From Methylococcaceae bacterium (GTDB lineage Bacteria; Pseudomonadota; Gammaproteobacteria; Methylococcales; Methylomonadaceae): 6,702 bases of DNA. A program made the position numbers and the translations under genes. Under the pieces are notes generated by a model. It was not told the DNA's origin, made no database searches, and saw only the letters and a program-made list of their open reading frames with translations. This document shows positions 1-5,913 of this stretch, one piece after another (position 1 is the first letter of the stretch; every line of letters begins with the position of its first letter). The stretch spans positions 4,635 through 11,336 of the forward strand of contig PMDM01000195.1 in NCBI GenBank assembly GCA_003155565.1, written 5' to 3'.

Positions 1-98
1 AAAGTAGCGGCCAGCAATACCAACAGCGGCACAATAGCGTACAGAAGACTGAGCTCTGAGGACTGAGGACTGAAGGCGGTAGCGGATTTTTCTGTCAT
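1..98 (-). CDS. N-terminal fragment of a membrane protein, possibly an NhaC-like antiporter
   Basis: This gene runs off the left edge; 32 complete codons are visible. It starts with ATG at 98-96, overlapping the rsmE TGA as ATGA, with GGAGG four bases upstream. Both point to a real, translationally coupled start. The peptide opens MTEKSATAFSPQSSELS (polar, about 17 residues) and then becomes strongly hydrophobic (LLYAIVPLLVLLAAT), which looks like the start of a first transmembrane helix after a short cytoplasmic tail. A 'SLL-A-(I)PLLVL' pattern at this place reminds me of NhaC-type Na+/H+ antiporters, but 32 residues cannot settle the family. Part of the polar tail is encoded by the heptamer array at 44-78, so it may be a late addition rather than ancestral sequence. 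I am confident that a gene starts here and not confident of its product. Confidence 0.7.
   Translation of the reverse strand, partial: MTEKSATAFSPQSSELSLLYAIVPLLVLLAAT
44..78. repeat. Degenerate heptamer array, purine-rich on + strand
   Basis: Five consecutive 7-base units can be read on the + strand: GAAGACT, GAGCTCT, GAGGACT, GAGGACT, GAAGGCG. Two units are identical and the others differ by one to three bases. The array lies inside the first codons of the membrane-protein gene read on the minus strand. Because 7 is not a multiple of 3, the encoded peptide is not repetitive. Its reverse complement (CAGTCCT units) is close to the units of the second array at 92-122, so the two arrays face each other. 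Confidence 0.65.
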
Positions 99-122
99 CT
101 GTCCTCCGTCTTCTGCCCTCTG
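92..122. repeat. Degenerate heptamer array, pyrimidine-rich on + strand
   Basis: Four heptamers plus three bases of a fifth can be read on the + strand: CTGTCAT, CTGTCCT, CCGTCTT, CTGCCCT, CTG. On the minus strand this array encodes the last residues of RsmE (about QKTEDR) and its stop codon. It also supplies the GGAGG ribosome binding site and ATG of the next gene. It is inverted relative to the array at 44-78: CAGAAGAC at 42-49 is the exact reverse complement of GTCTTCTG at 108-115. Short heptamer repeats of this style are known in several bacterial groups. I cannot tell whether this is a dispersed family here. Confidence 0.65.
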
Positions 123-850
123 AAAGCAAAATCTCCCCATAACATTTGCACGGCCGCTAATGCAGCAATGGCTGCGGTTTCCGTCCTTAATATCCGGCTT
201 CCCAAGCGTACTGGGATAAATCCTGCCACCTTGGCAAGGTTGCGTTCCTGGTCGGTAAAACCGCCTTCAGGCCCAGTCAATAAGGTAACCTTCATGTCAT
301 CAGGTTGAAGTTGCACCAATGAGCATTCTGCATAAGGATCGAGAAATACTTTTAAGCCGTGTTGATTACCTACCCAGTTTTGTAAAGCCGCTATTTCTGC
401 CAATTCAGGTAACACAGTCCTGCCGCTTTGTTCTGCCGCATGTTGGACGATTTTCTGCCAGTGCAGTAAGCGTTGCGGTTTTTTTTCACCTTTGAATTGC
501 ACGACACAACGCTCTGTCAAGAGCGGTGTAATACAGTTTGCGCCCAATTCCACGGCTTTTTGCACCGATAAATCCATACGGTCGCCACGCGAAATACCTA
601 ATCCCAAAGTAACCTGCAATGGCGATTCCACGCTACGGCCAGACCAGGACTTGACCGCAACCAACACGGTTTTTCGGCTGATTTCACTAAGCACACAGAC
701 ATACTCCCCGCCCTTGCTGTTAAACAGAATAATGACATCGTCTTTTTTTAAGCGTAGCACCGTCCTGACATAATGTCCGCTGTCATCGTCTAGTTCGACC
801 TGTCCGTTCAGCGCTAAGGGTAAAGGTACATACAACCTAGAAACCCGCAT
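95..850 (-). CDS. rsmE: 16S rRNA (uracil(1498)-N3)-methyltransferase RsmE
   Basis: RsmE transfers a methyl group from SAM to N3 of U1498 in 16S rRNA, acting on the small ribosomal subunit in the cytoplasm. The protein has 251 residues (E. coli RsmE 243). An N-terminal PUA-like domain spans about residues 1-70, followed by a SPOUT (trefoil-knot) methyltransferase domain. Family motifs are present: RGDRMDLSVQKAVELG at 88-103, LTGPEGGF at 191-198 (SAM-binding loop) and LGSRILRTETAA at 216-227. The ATG at 850-848 follows the bioA stop after a single base, with AGGGA five bases upstream inside the last bioA codons, so translation is probably coupled. The family normally ends near 'LWGDF'. Here about ten extra residues (AFRGQKTEDR) follow, mostly encoded by the heptamer array at 92-122. 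An A8 run lies in the GEKK codons near residue 123. The pairing with bioA is also seen in Pseudomonas (from memory). Confidence 0.96.
   Translation of the reverse strand: MRVSRLYVPLPLALNGQVELDDDSGHYVRTVLRLKKDDVIILFNSKGGEYVCVLSEISRKTVLVAVKSWSGRSVESPLQVTLGLGISRGDRMDLSVQKAVELGANCITPLLTERCVVQFKGEKKPQRLLHWQKIVQHAAEQSGRTVLPELAEIAALQNWVGNQHGLKVFLDPYAECSLVQLQPDDMKVTLLTGPEGGFTDQERNLAKVAGFIPVRLGSRILRTETAAIAALAAVQMLWGDFAFRGQKTEDR
103..107 (-). promoter_or_regulatory. Ribosome binding site for the gene starting at 98
   Basis: GGAGG on the minus strand lies four bases before the ATG at 98-96. It is the strongest Shine-Dalgarno match in the window and decides that start. It sits inside the rsmE coding sequence and inside a heptamer repeat. 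Confidence 0.65.
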
Positions 851-851
851 C

Positions 852-2213
852 TTAATCCCTTACCGCTAGCTGTATGCCTTGCCAGGCGACTTCAGCCATT
901 AATTGCAATTCGTCTTCGGTAATAATATAAGGCGGCATGAAATAAATTACATTACCCAATGGACGCAACAGAACTCCCTTCGACAGTGCATACTGATAAA
1001 CCCTTAATCCACGCCGTTCTTGCCAGGGATAAGGTTCGCGGGTGTGCTTATTTTTGACCATTTCAATCGCCACTATCATGCCCGTTTGCCGGACTTCGGC
1101 AACGTGTGGATGGTCATGAAAACGCGCTGCCGCCCTTGCCATAATATCAGCCAGTTGCTTGTTTTTCTCAATGATATTGTGTTGTTGGAAAATTTCTATC
1201 GTAGCCAGTCCGGCCCTACAAGCCAACGCGTTACCCGTGTAACTGTGAGAATGCAAAAAGGCTGTTTGCTTTTGGTAATCATCATAAAACGCCTGATAAA
1301 TTTCATCGGTCGTCAATACGGCTGATAAAGGCAAATAACCACCCGTCAAACCTTTCGATAAACACATAAAGTCAGGCGTGATTGCAGCTTGTTCACAGGC
1401 AAATAATGTCCCCGTACGCCCAAAACCGACGGCAATCTCATCGGCGATAAGATGAACCTGATATTTATCGCAAGCCTCGCGCAGTAATTTCAAGTACACG
1501 GGATCATACATCCGCATATTACCGGCACATTGCACGAGCGGTTCGATAATCACGGCGCAAACCGTTTCAGCGTGATCTCGTAAGGTACTTTCCATCAGCT
1601 CGAAACGGCGGAATGAATACTCTGCCCAGGATTCACCAGATTCGCGGTAATAGCAATCGGGCCCAGGGACGGTAATCACGTCCATTAACAGCGGTGCGTA
1701 GGTCTCCTTGTACAACGGCACATTGCCAACCGCCAAAGCACCCAAAGTTTCGCCATGATAGCTATTTTCCAACGTGATAAATTTGGTTTTTTGCAGTTGG
1801 CCTGGTGATTGATTCAGGTTACGCCAGTAATGAAAACTCATCTTGAGCGCGATTTCCACCGCCGTAGAACCATTGTCGGCATAAAAGCAACGGTTAAGCC
1901 CTTCGGGAGTAACTTCGACCAGTTTTTCCGCCAGTTTGATCGCGGACTCGTGTGTGAAGCCAGCAAAAATGACGTGTTCCAAGGTATCAAGCTGGTCTTT
2001 TAGAGCGGCATTTATAGTGGGATTCGCATGACCAAACAGATTAACCCACCAGGAACTGATCGCATCCAGATAACGGTTACCGTCAAAATCCTCCAGCCAA
2101 ACACCCTGTCCTTTTTTAATGGGAATGATCGGGAAGGTTTCGTGGTCTTTCATTTGGGTGCAAGGATGCCACAAAACGGAAAGATCGCGACTGGAAAAGG
2201 AATGGTTGGTCAT
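852..2213 (-). CDS. bioA: Adenosylmethionine-8-amino-7-oxononanoate aminotransferase (DAPA synthase) BioA
   Basis: BioA is a PLP fold-type I class III aminotransferase that converts 7-keto-8-aminopelargonate to 7,8-diaminopelargonate in biotin synthesis. From the ATG at 2213-2211 it has 453 residues (E. coli 429). Numbered from that start, the visible motifs are LWHPCTQMKDHE at 14-25, SSWWVN at 53-58, YADNGSTAVE at 111-120, NSYHGET at 150-156, ADEIAVGFGRTG at 257-268 (Asp258 contacts the PLP ring nitrogen), CLSKGLTGGYLPL at 284-296 (Lys287 forms the Schiff base) and LLRPLGNVIYFMPPYI near 415-430. The E. coli residue Tyr17 (WHPYT) is Cys here, so the SAM donor should not be assumed. A TTG two codons upstream (2219) is possible, but ATG is preferred; neither has a clear Shine-Dalgarno. 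No other bio gene is present, which fits a bioA separated from the main biotin cluster. It is followed at once by rsmE. Confidence 0.95.
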   Translation of the reverse strand: MTNHSFSSRDLSVLWHPCTQMKDHETFPIIPIKKGQGVWLEDFDGNRYLDAISSWWVNLFGHANPTINAALKDQLDTLEHVIFAGFTHESAIKLAEKLVEVTPEGLNRCFYADNGSTAVEIALKMSFHYWRNLNQSPGQLQKTKFITLENSYHGETLGALAVGNVPLYKETYAPLLMDVITVPGPDCYYRESGESWAEYSFRRFELMESTLRDHAETVCAVIIEPLVQCAGNMRMYDPVYLKLLREACDKYQVHLIADEIAVGFGRTGTLFACEQAAITPDFMCLSKGLTGGYLPLSAVLTTDEIYQAFYDDYQKQTAFLHSHSYTGNALACRAGLATIEIFQQHNIIEKNKQLADIMARAAARFHDHPHVAEVRQTGMIVAIEMVKNKHTREPYPWQERRGLRVYQYALSKGVLLRPLGNVIYFMPPYIITEDELQLMAEVAWQGIQLAVRD

Positions 2214-2269
2214 GGGCAATGCGCTAAGCTGTAGTCACAACATTCATTTGCAATGCGGTCTTGGTGACT

Positions 2270-2300
2270 CTAGCTTCTTCGCACACGAAACAGGAGCTAG
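2270..2300. other. Hairpin in the metF-bioA gap
   Basis: Positions 2270-2277 pair with 2293-2300 (CTAGCTTC with GGAGCTAG, one G.T pair). The bases at 2278-2281 (TTCG) pair with 2286-2289 (CGAA), leaving a CACA loop and a three-base bulge at 2290-2292. In the minus-strand transcript the G.T position becomes an A.C mismatch. No T-run follows on the minus strand, so this is not a classic intrinsic terminator. It may be a stability or processing element in the metF-bioA mRNA. The rest of the 110-base gap shows no convincing promoter; an 8-base direct repeat, GCAATGCG, occurs at 2216-2223 and 2250-2257. Confidence 0.4.
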
Positions 2301-2323
2301 GGAATGTGCAGCAAAAAGCCGAC

Positions 2324-3169
2324 TTATCGCCGCAAATTCTCTAAAATCGCCAACGTAGGCGCGGATTGGTTCATGGTATAAAAGTGTAGTCCTGGCGCTC
2401 CGCCATCCAATAAACGCTGACAAAGATTGCTGACCAAATCAAGACCAAAGGCTTGAATTGAGGCACGGTCGTCGCCAAAGCCTTCCAGACGTTTACGCAT
2501 CCAGCGGGGAATATCCGCGCCACACATTTCTGAAAAGCGGAATAGCTGTGTATATTGCGTAATCGGCATTATTCCAGGGATCACAGGAATATCTACCGCA
2601 TTTTTTTCGCAGTTATCGACAAAGTAAAAATACGCTTCTGCATTATAGAAGTATTGGGTAATCGCTGCATTTGCCCCTGCCTCAACTTTACGCTTGAAGT
2701 TTTTAAAATCTTCCGCAGCACTGTTCGATTGTGGATGCACCTCGGGATAGGCAGCAACATGAATATGAAGATCATCACCTGTTTCTTGCCTGATAAATTC
2801 GACGAGTTCATTGGCATAACGGAATTCACCCGCCGACATCATGCCGGAAGGCAAATCACCGCGTAGAGCAACAATTCGGGATATGCCATGCTCTTGATAA
2901 TTCTTCAAAATAGCCCGGATATTATCTTTGGTCGAAGCTACACAGGATAAATGCGGTGCTGCGGCAACGCCTTTCTTCTGGATTTCTACTACAGTATCGA
3001 AGGTTTTATTGCGGGTAGAACCACCTGCACCAAAGGTTACAGAAAAGAAATCAGGATTGAGTGCTGCCAGTTTACTATGCACAAGCTGTAAACTGGCCGC
3101 ACCTTCTTCAGTCTTTGGGGGATAAAACTCGAAACTAAAGAGTTTCGGGTATTTTTTTTGTGATTGCAT
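2324..3169 (-). CDS. metF: 5,10-methylenetetrahydrofolate reductase MetF
   Basis: MetF is a FAD-dependent TIM-barrel enzyme that reduces 5,10-methylene-THF to 5-methyl-THF, the methyl donor for methionine synthase. Starting at the ATG at 3169-3167 (MQSQKKYPKLFSFEFYPPKT) it has 281 residues; E. coli MetF has 296. Expected residues are in place: Glu14 in FSFEFYPPKT (E. coli Glu28), Asp105 in ALRGDLP (E. coli Asp120, near the flavin), Gln172 in ITQYFYN (E. coli Gln183), GIMPITQY at 199-206 and GAPGLHFYTMN at 257-267. A longer in-frame start at 3274 would add 35 residues, but these are encoded mostly by the repeat at 3186-3343 and match no MetF, so it is rejected. No good Shine-Dalgarno sits before the chosen ATG, which is unusual here. 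Codons 4-6 hold an A8 run. The gene lies downstream of ahcY and metK and completes the window's share of the methyl cycle. Confidence 0.95.
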   Translation of the reverse strand: MQSQKKYPKLFSFEFYPPKTEEGAASLQLVHSKLAALNPDFFSVTFGAGGSTRNKTFDTVVEIQKKGVAAAPHLSCVASTKDNIRAILKNYQEHGISRIVALRGDLPSGMMSAGEFRYANELVEFIRQETGDDLHIHVAAYPEVHPQSNSAAEDFKNFKRKVEAGANAAITQYFYNAEAYFYFVDNCEKNAVDIPVIPGIMPITQYTQLFRFSEMCGADIPRWMRKRLEGFGDDRASIQAFGLDLVSNLCQRLLDGGAPGLHFYTMNQSAPTLAILENLRR

Positions 3170-3185
3170 TTTAATATTTGTAGCC

Positions 3186-3343
3186 TGGGTTACGCCTACA
3201 TGGATGTAGGTAGTCGGTGGATTGCGCTCCTGCATTTTCCACATCTCTGTGGCTTGGCAACGCAGGGACGACAAACTGCTCCTGCGTTTGCTGCATTCAG
3301 TACATCCTGTACTTCAGCGGTTGCCAGAGCGCAGCGTAACCCA
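3186..3343. repeat. 158-bp folded MITE/REP-like element between ahcY and metF
   Basis: The element has perfect 10-bp terminal inverted repeats: TGGGTTACGC at 3186-3195 and GCGTAACCCA at 3334-3343. Further nested pairings are TGCGCTC 3223-3229 with GAGCGCA 3327-3333, and TGGCAAC 3255-3261 with GTTGCCA 3320-3326. The right arm 3320-3343 thus pairs without a gap to three separated left segments. Independent hairpins sit between and inside them: 3195-3210 (CCTACA/TGTAGG), 3239-3252 (CCACA/TGTGG), 3261-3286 (CGCAGG/CCTGCG) and 3299-3313 (AGTACA/TGTACT). The element begins 12 bases after the ahcY stop and ends 16 bases before the metF ATG. No transposase or clear target-site duplication is visible. 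It looks like a non-autonomous repeat that would be transcribed in the operon. A regulatory RNA role is possible but unproven. Confidence 0.7.
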
Positions 3344-3355
3344 ACAATAATGCCA

Positions 3356-4648
3356 TCAATAACGATAATGATCTGCTTTATAAGGCCCTTCAACCGGAAC
3401 ATTAATATATTTTGCCTGTGTATCGGTTAGGACAGTCAAATTCACGCCTAACTGTTCCAGATGCGATCTTGCCACTTTTTCATCCAATTTTTTAGGCAGG
3501 ATATAGACTTTATTTTCGTAACTGGCGGCATTTTGCCACAATTCCATTTGCGCTAACACCTGATTGCAGAACGAATTGGACATGACAAAGCTCGGATGTC
3601 CGGTGGCACAACCCAGATTAACCAAACGGCCTTCTGCCAAAATAATCAGGCGTTTGCCGTCAGGGAAAATGACATGGTCAACCTGCGGTTTGATATTTTC
3701 CCACTGATACTGACGCAAAGATGAAATCTCAATTTCAGAATCGAAGTGACCAATATTACAAACGATTGCCTGATTTCTCATGGCAAGCAAATGTTTATGG
3801 GTAATCACGTTGAAATTGCCGGTTGCGCTAACAAAAATATTGGCAAGTGGCGCGGCATCTTCCATGGTAACTACACGAAAACCTTCCATTGCTGCCTGCA
3901 AGGCGCAAATCGGGTCTATTTCCGTAATCCAAACAGTAGCACCGAGACCGCGCAAGGATTGGGCGCAACCTTTGCCGACATCGCCATAACCGCATACCAC
4001 GGCTATTTTTCCGGCGATCATGACATCAGTGGCGCGTTTGATACCATCGACCAGGGACTCACGGCAACCGTATAGGTTATCGAATTTGGATTTGGTCACC
4101 GAATCATTGACGTTAAACGCGGGTACTTTCAATGTGCCTTTGGCAACCCGTTCATATAAGCGTAAAACGCCAGTTGTGGTTTCTTCTGACAAACCTTTGA
4201 CATCCGCCATAAACTCTGGAAATTTGTCGTGCATCATGTTGGTAAGGTCGCCACCATCGTCCAGGATCATATTGGGTCGCCAGCCATCTGACCCCAGAAT
4301 AGTCTGTTCAATACACCATTCGGCTTCGGCTTCGGTTTCGCCTTTCCAGGCAAAAACTGGTATACCCGCTGCAGCCATTGCCGCCGCCGCATGATCTTGG
4401 GTAGAAAAAATATTACAGGAAGACCAGCGCACTTCCGCACCTAAAGCAGTTAAGGTCTCGATAAGCACCGCCGTCTGTATGGTCATGTGCAAACAACCTG
4501 CTATACGTGCGCCCTTGAGCGGTTGTTTATCTCCGAATTCTTTACGTAAGGCCATTAAGCCCGGCATTTCTGTTTCGGCGATATGAGTTTCTTTCCGACC
4601 CCATTCGGCAAGGGCAATGTCGGCAATTTTGTAATCTTGTTGGCTCAT
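3356..4648 (-). CDS. ahcY: Adenosylhomocysteinase (S-adenosylhomocysteine hydrolase) AhcY
   Basis: AhcY hydrolyses S-adenosylhomocysteine, the inhibitory product of SAM-dependent methylation, to adenosine and homocysteine, using bound NAD+. From the ATG at 4648-4646 ([13 protein letters not shown]), set by AGGA six bases upstream, it has 430 residues. A start at 4702 would reach into metK and add unlike residues. Catalytic and cofactor residues known from the human enzyme are present: His54 in GCLHMT, Asp130/131 in MILDDGGDL, Glu156 in SEETTTG, Lys186 and Asp190 in [10 protein letters not shown], Cys195 in YGCRES, the NAD fold GYGDVGKG at 220-227, His301 in NIGHFD, and Lys424 and Tyr428 near the C-terminal HYRY. 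It lacks the insertion of about 40 residues found in the long bacterial form (such as Pseudomonas SahH), and its C-terminal half reads much like animal AHCY. It follows metK after 37 bases, with no room for a riboswitch. Confidence 0.97.
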   Translation of the reverse strand: MSQQDYKIADIALAEWGRKETHIAETEMPGLMALRKEFGDKQPLKGARIAGCLHMTIQTAVLIETLTALGAEVRWSSCNIFSTQDHAAAAMAAAGIPVFAWKGETEAEAEWCIEQTILGSDGWRPNMILDDGGDLTNMMHDKFPEFMADVKGLSEETTTGVLRLYERVAKGTLKVPAFNVNDSVTKSKFDNLYGCRESLVDGIKRATDVMIAGKIAVVCGYGDVGKGCAQSLRGLGATVWITEIDPICALQAAMEGFRVVTMEDAAPLANIFVSATGNFNVITHKHLLAMRNQAIVCNIGHFDSEIEISSLRQYQWENIKPQVDHVIFPDGKRLIILAEGRLVNLGCATGHPSFVMSNSFCNQVLAQMELWQNAASYENKVYILPKKLDEKVARSHLEQLGVNLTVLTDTQAKYINVPVEGPYKADHYRY

Positions 4649-4654
4649 TTGAGA

Positions 4655-4658
4655 TCCT
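4655..4658 (-). promoter_or_regulatory. Ribosome binding site deciding the ahcY start
   Basis: AGGA on the minus strand lies six bases before the ATG at 4648. No comparable site precedes the upstream in-frame ATG at 4702, which lies within the metK coding sequence. This supports the 430-residue AhcY. Confidence 0.6.
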
Positions 4659-4685
4659 GAAGTCGTTTTTGTTGGAGTAGTTGAA

Positions 4686-5846
4686 TTAAATGCCAGCTGC
4701 ATCTTTTAATGCCTCGATCTTGTCAGTTTTTTCCCAACTAAAAGTATCTTCTGTACGGCCAAAATGCCCATAAGCGGCTGTTGCTTGGTAAATAGGTTTC
4801 AACAAGCCGAGCATTGCAATCAAGCCTTTGGGTCTGAGGTCAAAATGCTCCTTGATAATTTGCACTAATCTATCTTCGGTAAGTTTTCCCGTGCCAAACG
4901 TTTCAACGCTGATTGAAGTCGGTTCCGCTACGCCAATGGCATAAGACACTTGAATTTCACAGCGTTCTGCTAAGCCCGCTGCGACGATGTTTTTTGCAAC
5001 ATACCGCGCCATATAAGCGGCTGAGCGGTCTACCTTGGAAGGATCTTTGCCCGAAAAAGCCCCGCCGCCATGTCTTGCCATACCGCCATAGGTATCAACA
5101 ATGATTTTACGGCCAGTCAATCCGCAATCACCGACAGGCCCACCAATAATGAATTGCCCGGTGGGGTTGATGAAATACTTCGTGTCTTTATGCAACCATT
5201 CTTTGGGCAATACAGGCAGGATAATTTCATCCATCACCGCCTCATGAATAGCTTTCGCGCTGATGTCGGGCGAATGCTGGGTAGATAACACCACGGCATC
5301 AATGGCTACGGGTTTGTTGTTTTCGTAGCGGAAAGTAATCTGGCTTTTTGCATCAGGCCGTAGCCAAGATAAGGTTTTATTCTTACGAACTTCTGCTTGA
5401 CGTTTGACCAGTAAATGGGAATAGGTAATCGGTGCAGGCATCAAAACATCCGTTTCATTACTCGCGTAACCAAACATCAAACCTTGGTCACCAGCGCCTT
5501 GTTCATGATTTTCGCCTTCATCCACACCCATGGCAATATCCGCAGATTGTTTACCAATTGCATTCAATACGGCGCAGCTTTTTCCGTCGAAACCAATATC
5601 GCCGTTGTCATAACCAATATCGCAGACGACTTTTCTGACCAGTTCTTCCATATCAACCCAGGCATCCGTGGTAATTTCCCCCGCCAACACGACCATACCA
5701 GTTTTGACTAAGGTCTCACAAGCCACGCGGGAGCGCGGGTCTTGCGCCAACAAAGCATCCAGCACCGCATCAGAAATCTGGTCAGCAACCTTGTCAGGAT
5801 GGCCTTCTGAAACGGATTCTGATGTAAATATGAAGTTATTGCTCAC
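4686..5846 (-). CDS. metK: S-adenosylmethionine synthetase MetK
   Basis: MetK makes SAM from methionine and ATP, releasing phosphate and pyrophosphate; the E. coli enzyme is a cytosolic tetramer needing Mg2+ and K+. The protein has 386 residues (E. coli about 384) and is intact. Signature motifs are [12 protein letters not shown] at 15-26 (ATP and metal binding), [12 protein letters not shown] at 117-128 (signature 1) and [16 protein letters not shown] at 260-275 (signature 2, P-loop-like). The C-terminal YGHFGR at 359-364 is also typical. The start codon is GTG (5846-5844), giving [19 protein letters not shown], with AGGTG five bases upstream. No longer start is plausible because in-frame stops precede it. 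It is separated from the upstream tRNA by a hairpin and lies 37 bases before ahcY. No MetJ-like box or SAM riboswitch is visible in the 67-base upstream gap. Confidence 0.97.
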   Translation of the reverse strand: MSNNFIFTSESVSEGHPDKVADQISDAVLDALLAQDPRSRVACETLVKTGMVVLAGEITTDAWVDMEELVRKVVCDIGYDNGDIGFDGKSCAVLNAIGKQSADIAMGVDEGENHEQGAGDQGLMFGYASNETDVLMPAPITYSHLLVKRQAEVRKNKTLSWLRPDAKSQITFRYENNKPVAIDAVVLSTQHSPDISAKAIHEAVMDEIILPVLPKEWLHKDTKYFINPTGQFIIGGPVGDCGLTGRKIIVDTYGGMARHGGGAFSGKDPSKVDRSAAYMARYVAKNIVAAGLAERCEIQVSYAIGVAEPTSISVETFGTGKLTEDRLVQIIKEHFDLRPKGLIAMLGLLKPIYQATAAYGHFGRTEDTFSWEKTDKIEALKDAAGI

Positions 5847-5851
5847 AATAT

Positions 5852-5856
5852 CACCT
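5852..5856 (-). promoter_or_regulatory. Ribosome binding site supporting the metK GTG start
   Basis: AGGTG (within AAAGGTGA) on the minus strand lies five bases before GTG at 5846-5844. It supports this non-ATG start for metK. Confidence 0.6.
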
Positions 5857-5881
5857 TTGTTAATAGTAAACCTAAATAGCC

Positions 5882-5902
5882 AAAAGGCTGCACAGGCAGC
5901 CT
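5882..5902 (-). terminator. Probable intrinsic terminator after the tRNA
   Basis: On the minus strand, AGGCTGC (5902-5896) and GCAGCCT (5891-5885) form a perfect 7-bp GC-rich stem with a 4-base loop. A run of four T (5885-5882) follows, its first base being the last of the stem. It begins 11 bases beyond the encoded CCA of the tRNA and ends 35 bases before metK. It probably ends the rpoD-tRNA transcript, or partly does so and sets read-through into metK. The T-run is short, so efficiency is uncertain. Confidence 0.55.
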
Positions 5903-5913
5903 ATTTGTATTAG

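Noticed and set aside
2214..2219. TTG start of BioA two codons upstream
   Set aside because: The ATG at 2213 is the more common codon type and neither start has a better ribosome binding site, so I chose ATG. The difference is two residues.
3170..3274. Longer in-frame MetF start adding 35 residues
   Set aside because: The added residues are a translation of most of the folded repeat at 3186-3343 and are absent from the MetF family.
3196..3402. Small minus-strand open frame through the repeat and the end of ahcY
   Set aside because: It is mostly a translation of the folded repeat and overlaps the ahcY 3' end in another frame, with no ribosome binding site.
3746..4075. Plus-strand open frames of 60-124 codons opposite ahcY, metK, bioA, metF, rsmE and rpoD
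   Set aside because: All lie antisense to strongly conserved genes, show no recognisable domains or start signals, and are explained by the codon pattern of the real genes.
4649..4685. SAH riboswitch upstream of ahcY
   Set aside because: Such riboswitches occur before ahcY in some proteobacteria, but the metK-ahcY gap is only 37 bases and has no pairing of that type.
4649..4702. Longer in-frame AhcY start overlapping the end of metK
   Set aside because: The added residues ([12 protein letters not shown]...) match nothing expected for the family and no ribosome binding site precedes 4702. The ATG at 4648 has AGGA at good spacing and gives the usual N-terminus.
5847..5913. SAM riboswitch, MetJ box or strong promoter for metK
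   Set aside because: No AGACGTCT-like box and no riboswitch-sized fold apart from the terminator-like hairpin. A TACTAT stretch could serve as a -10 but has no good -35 at the right distance.
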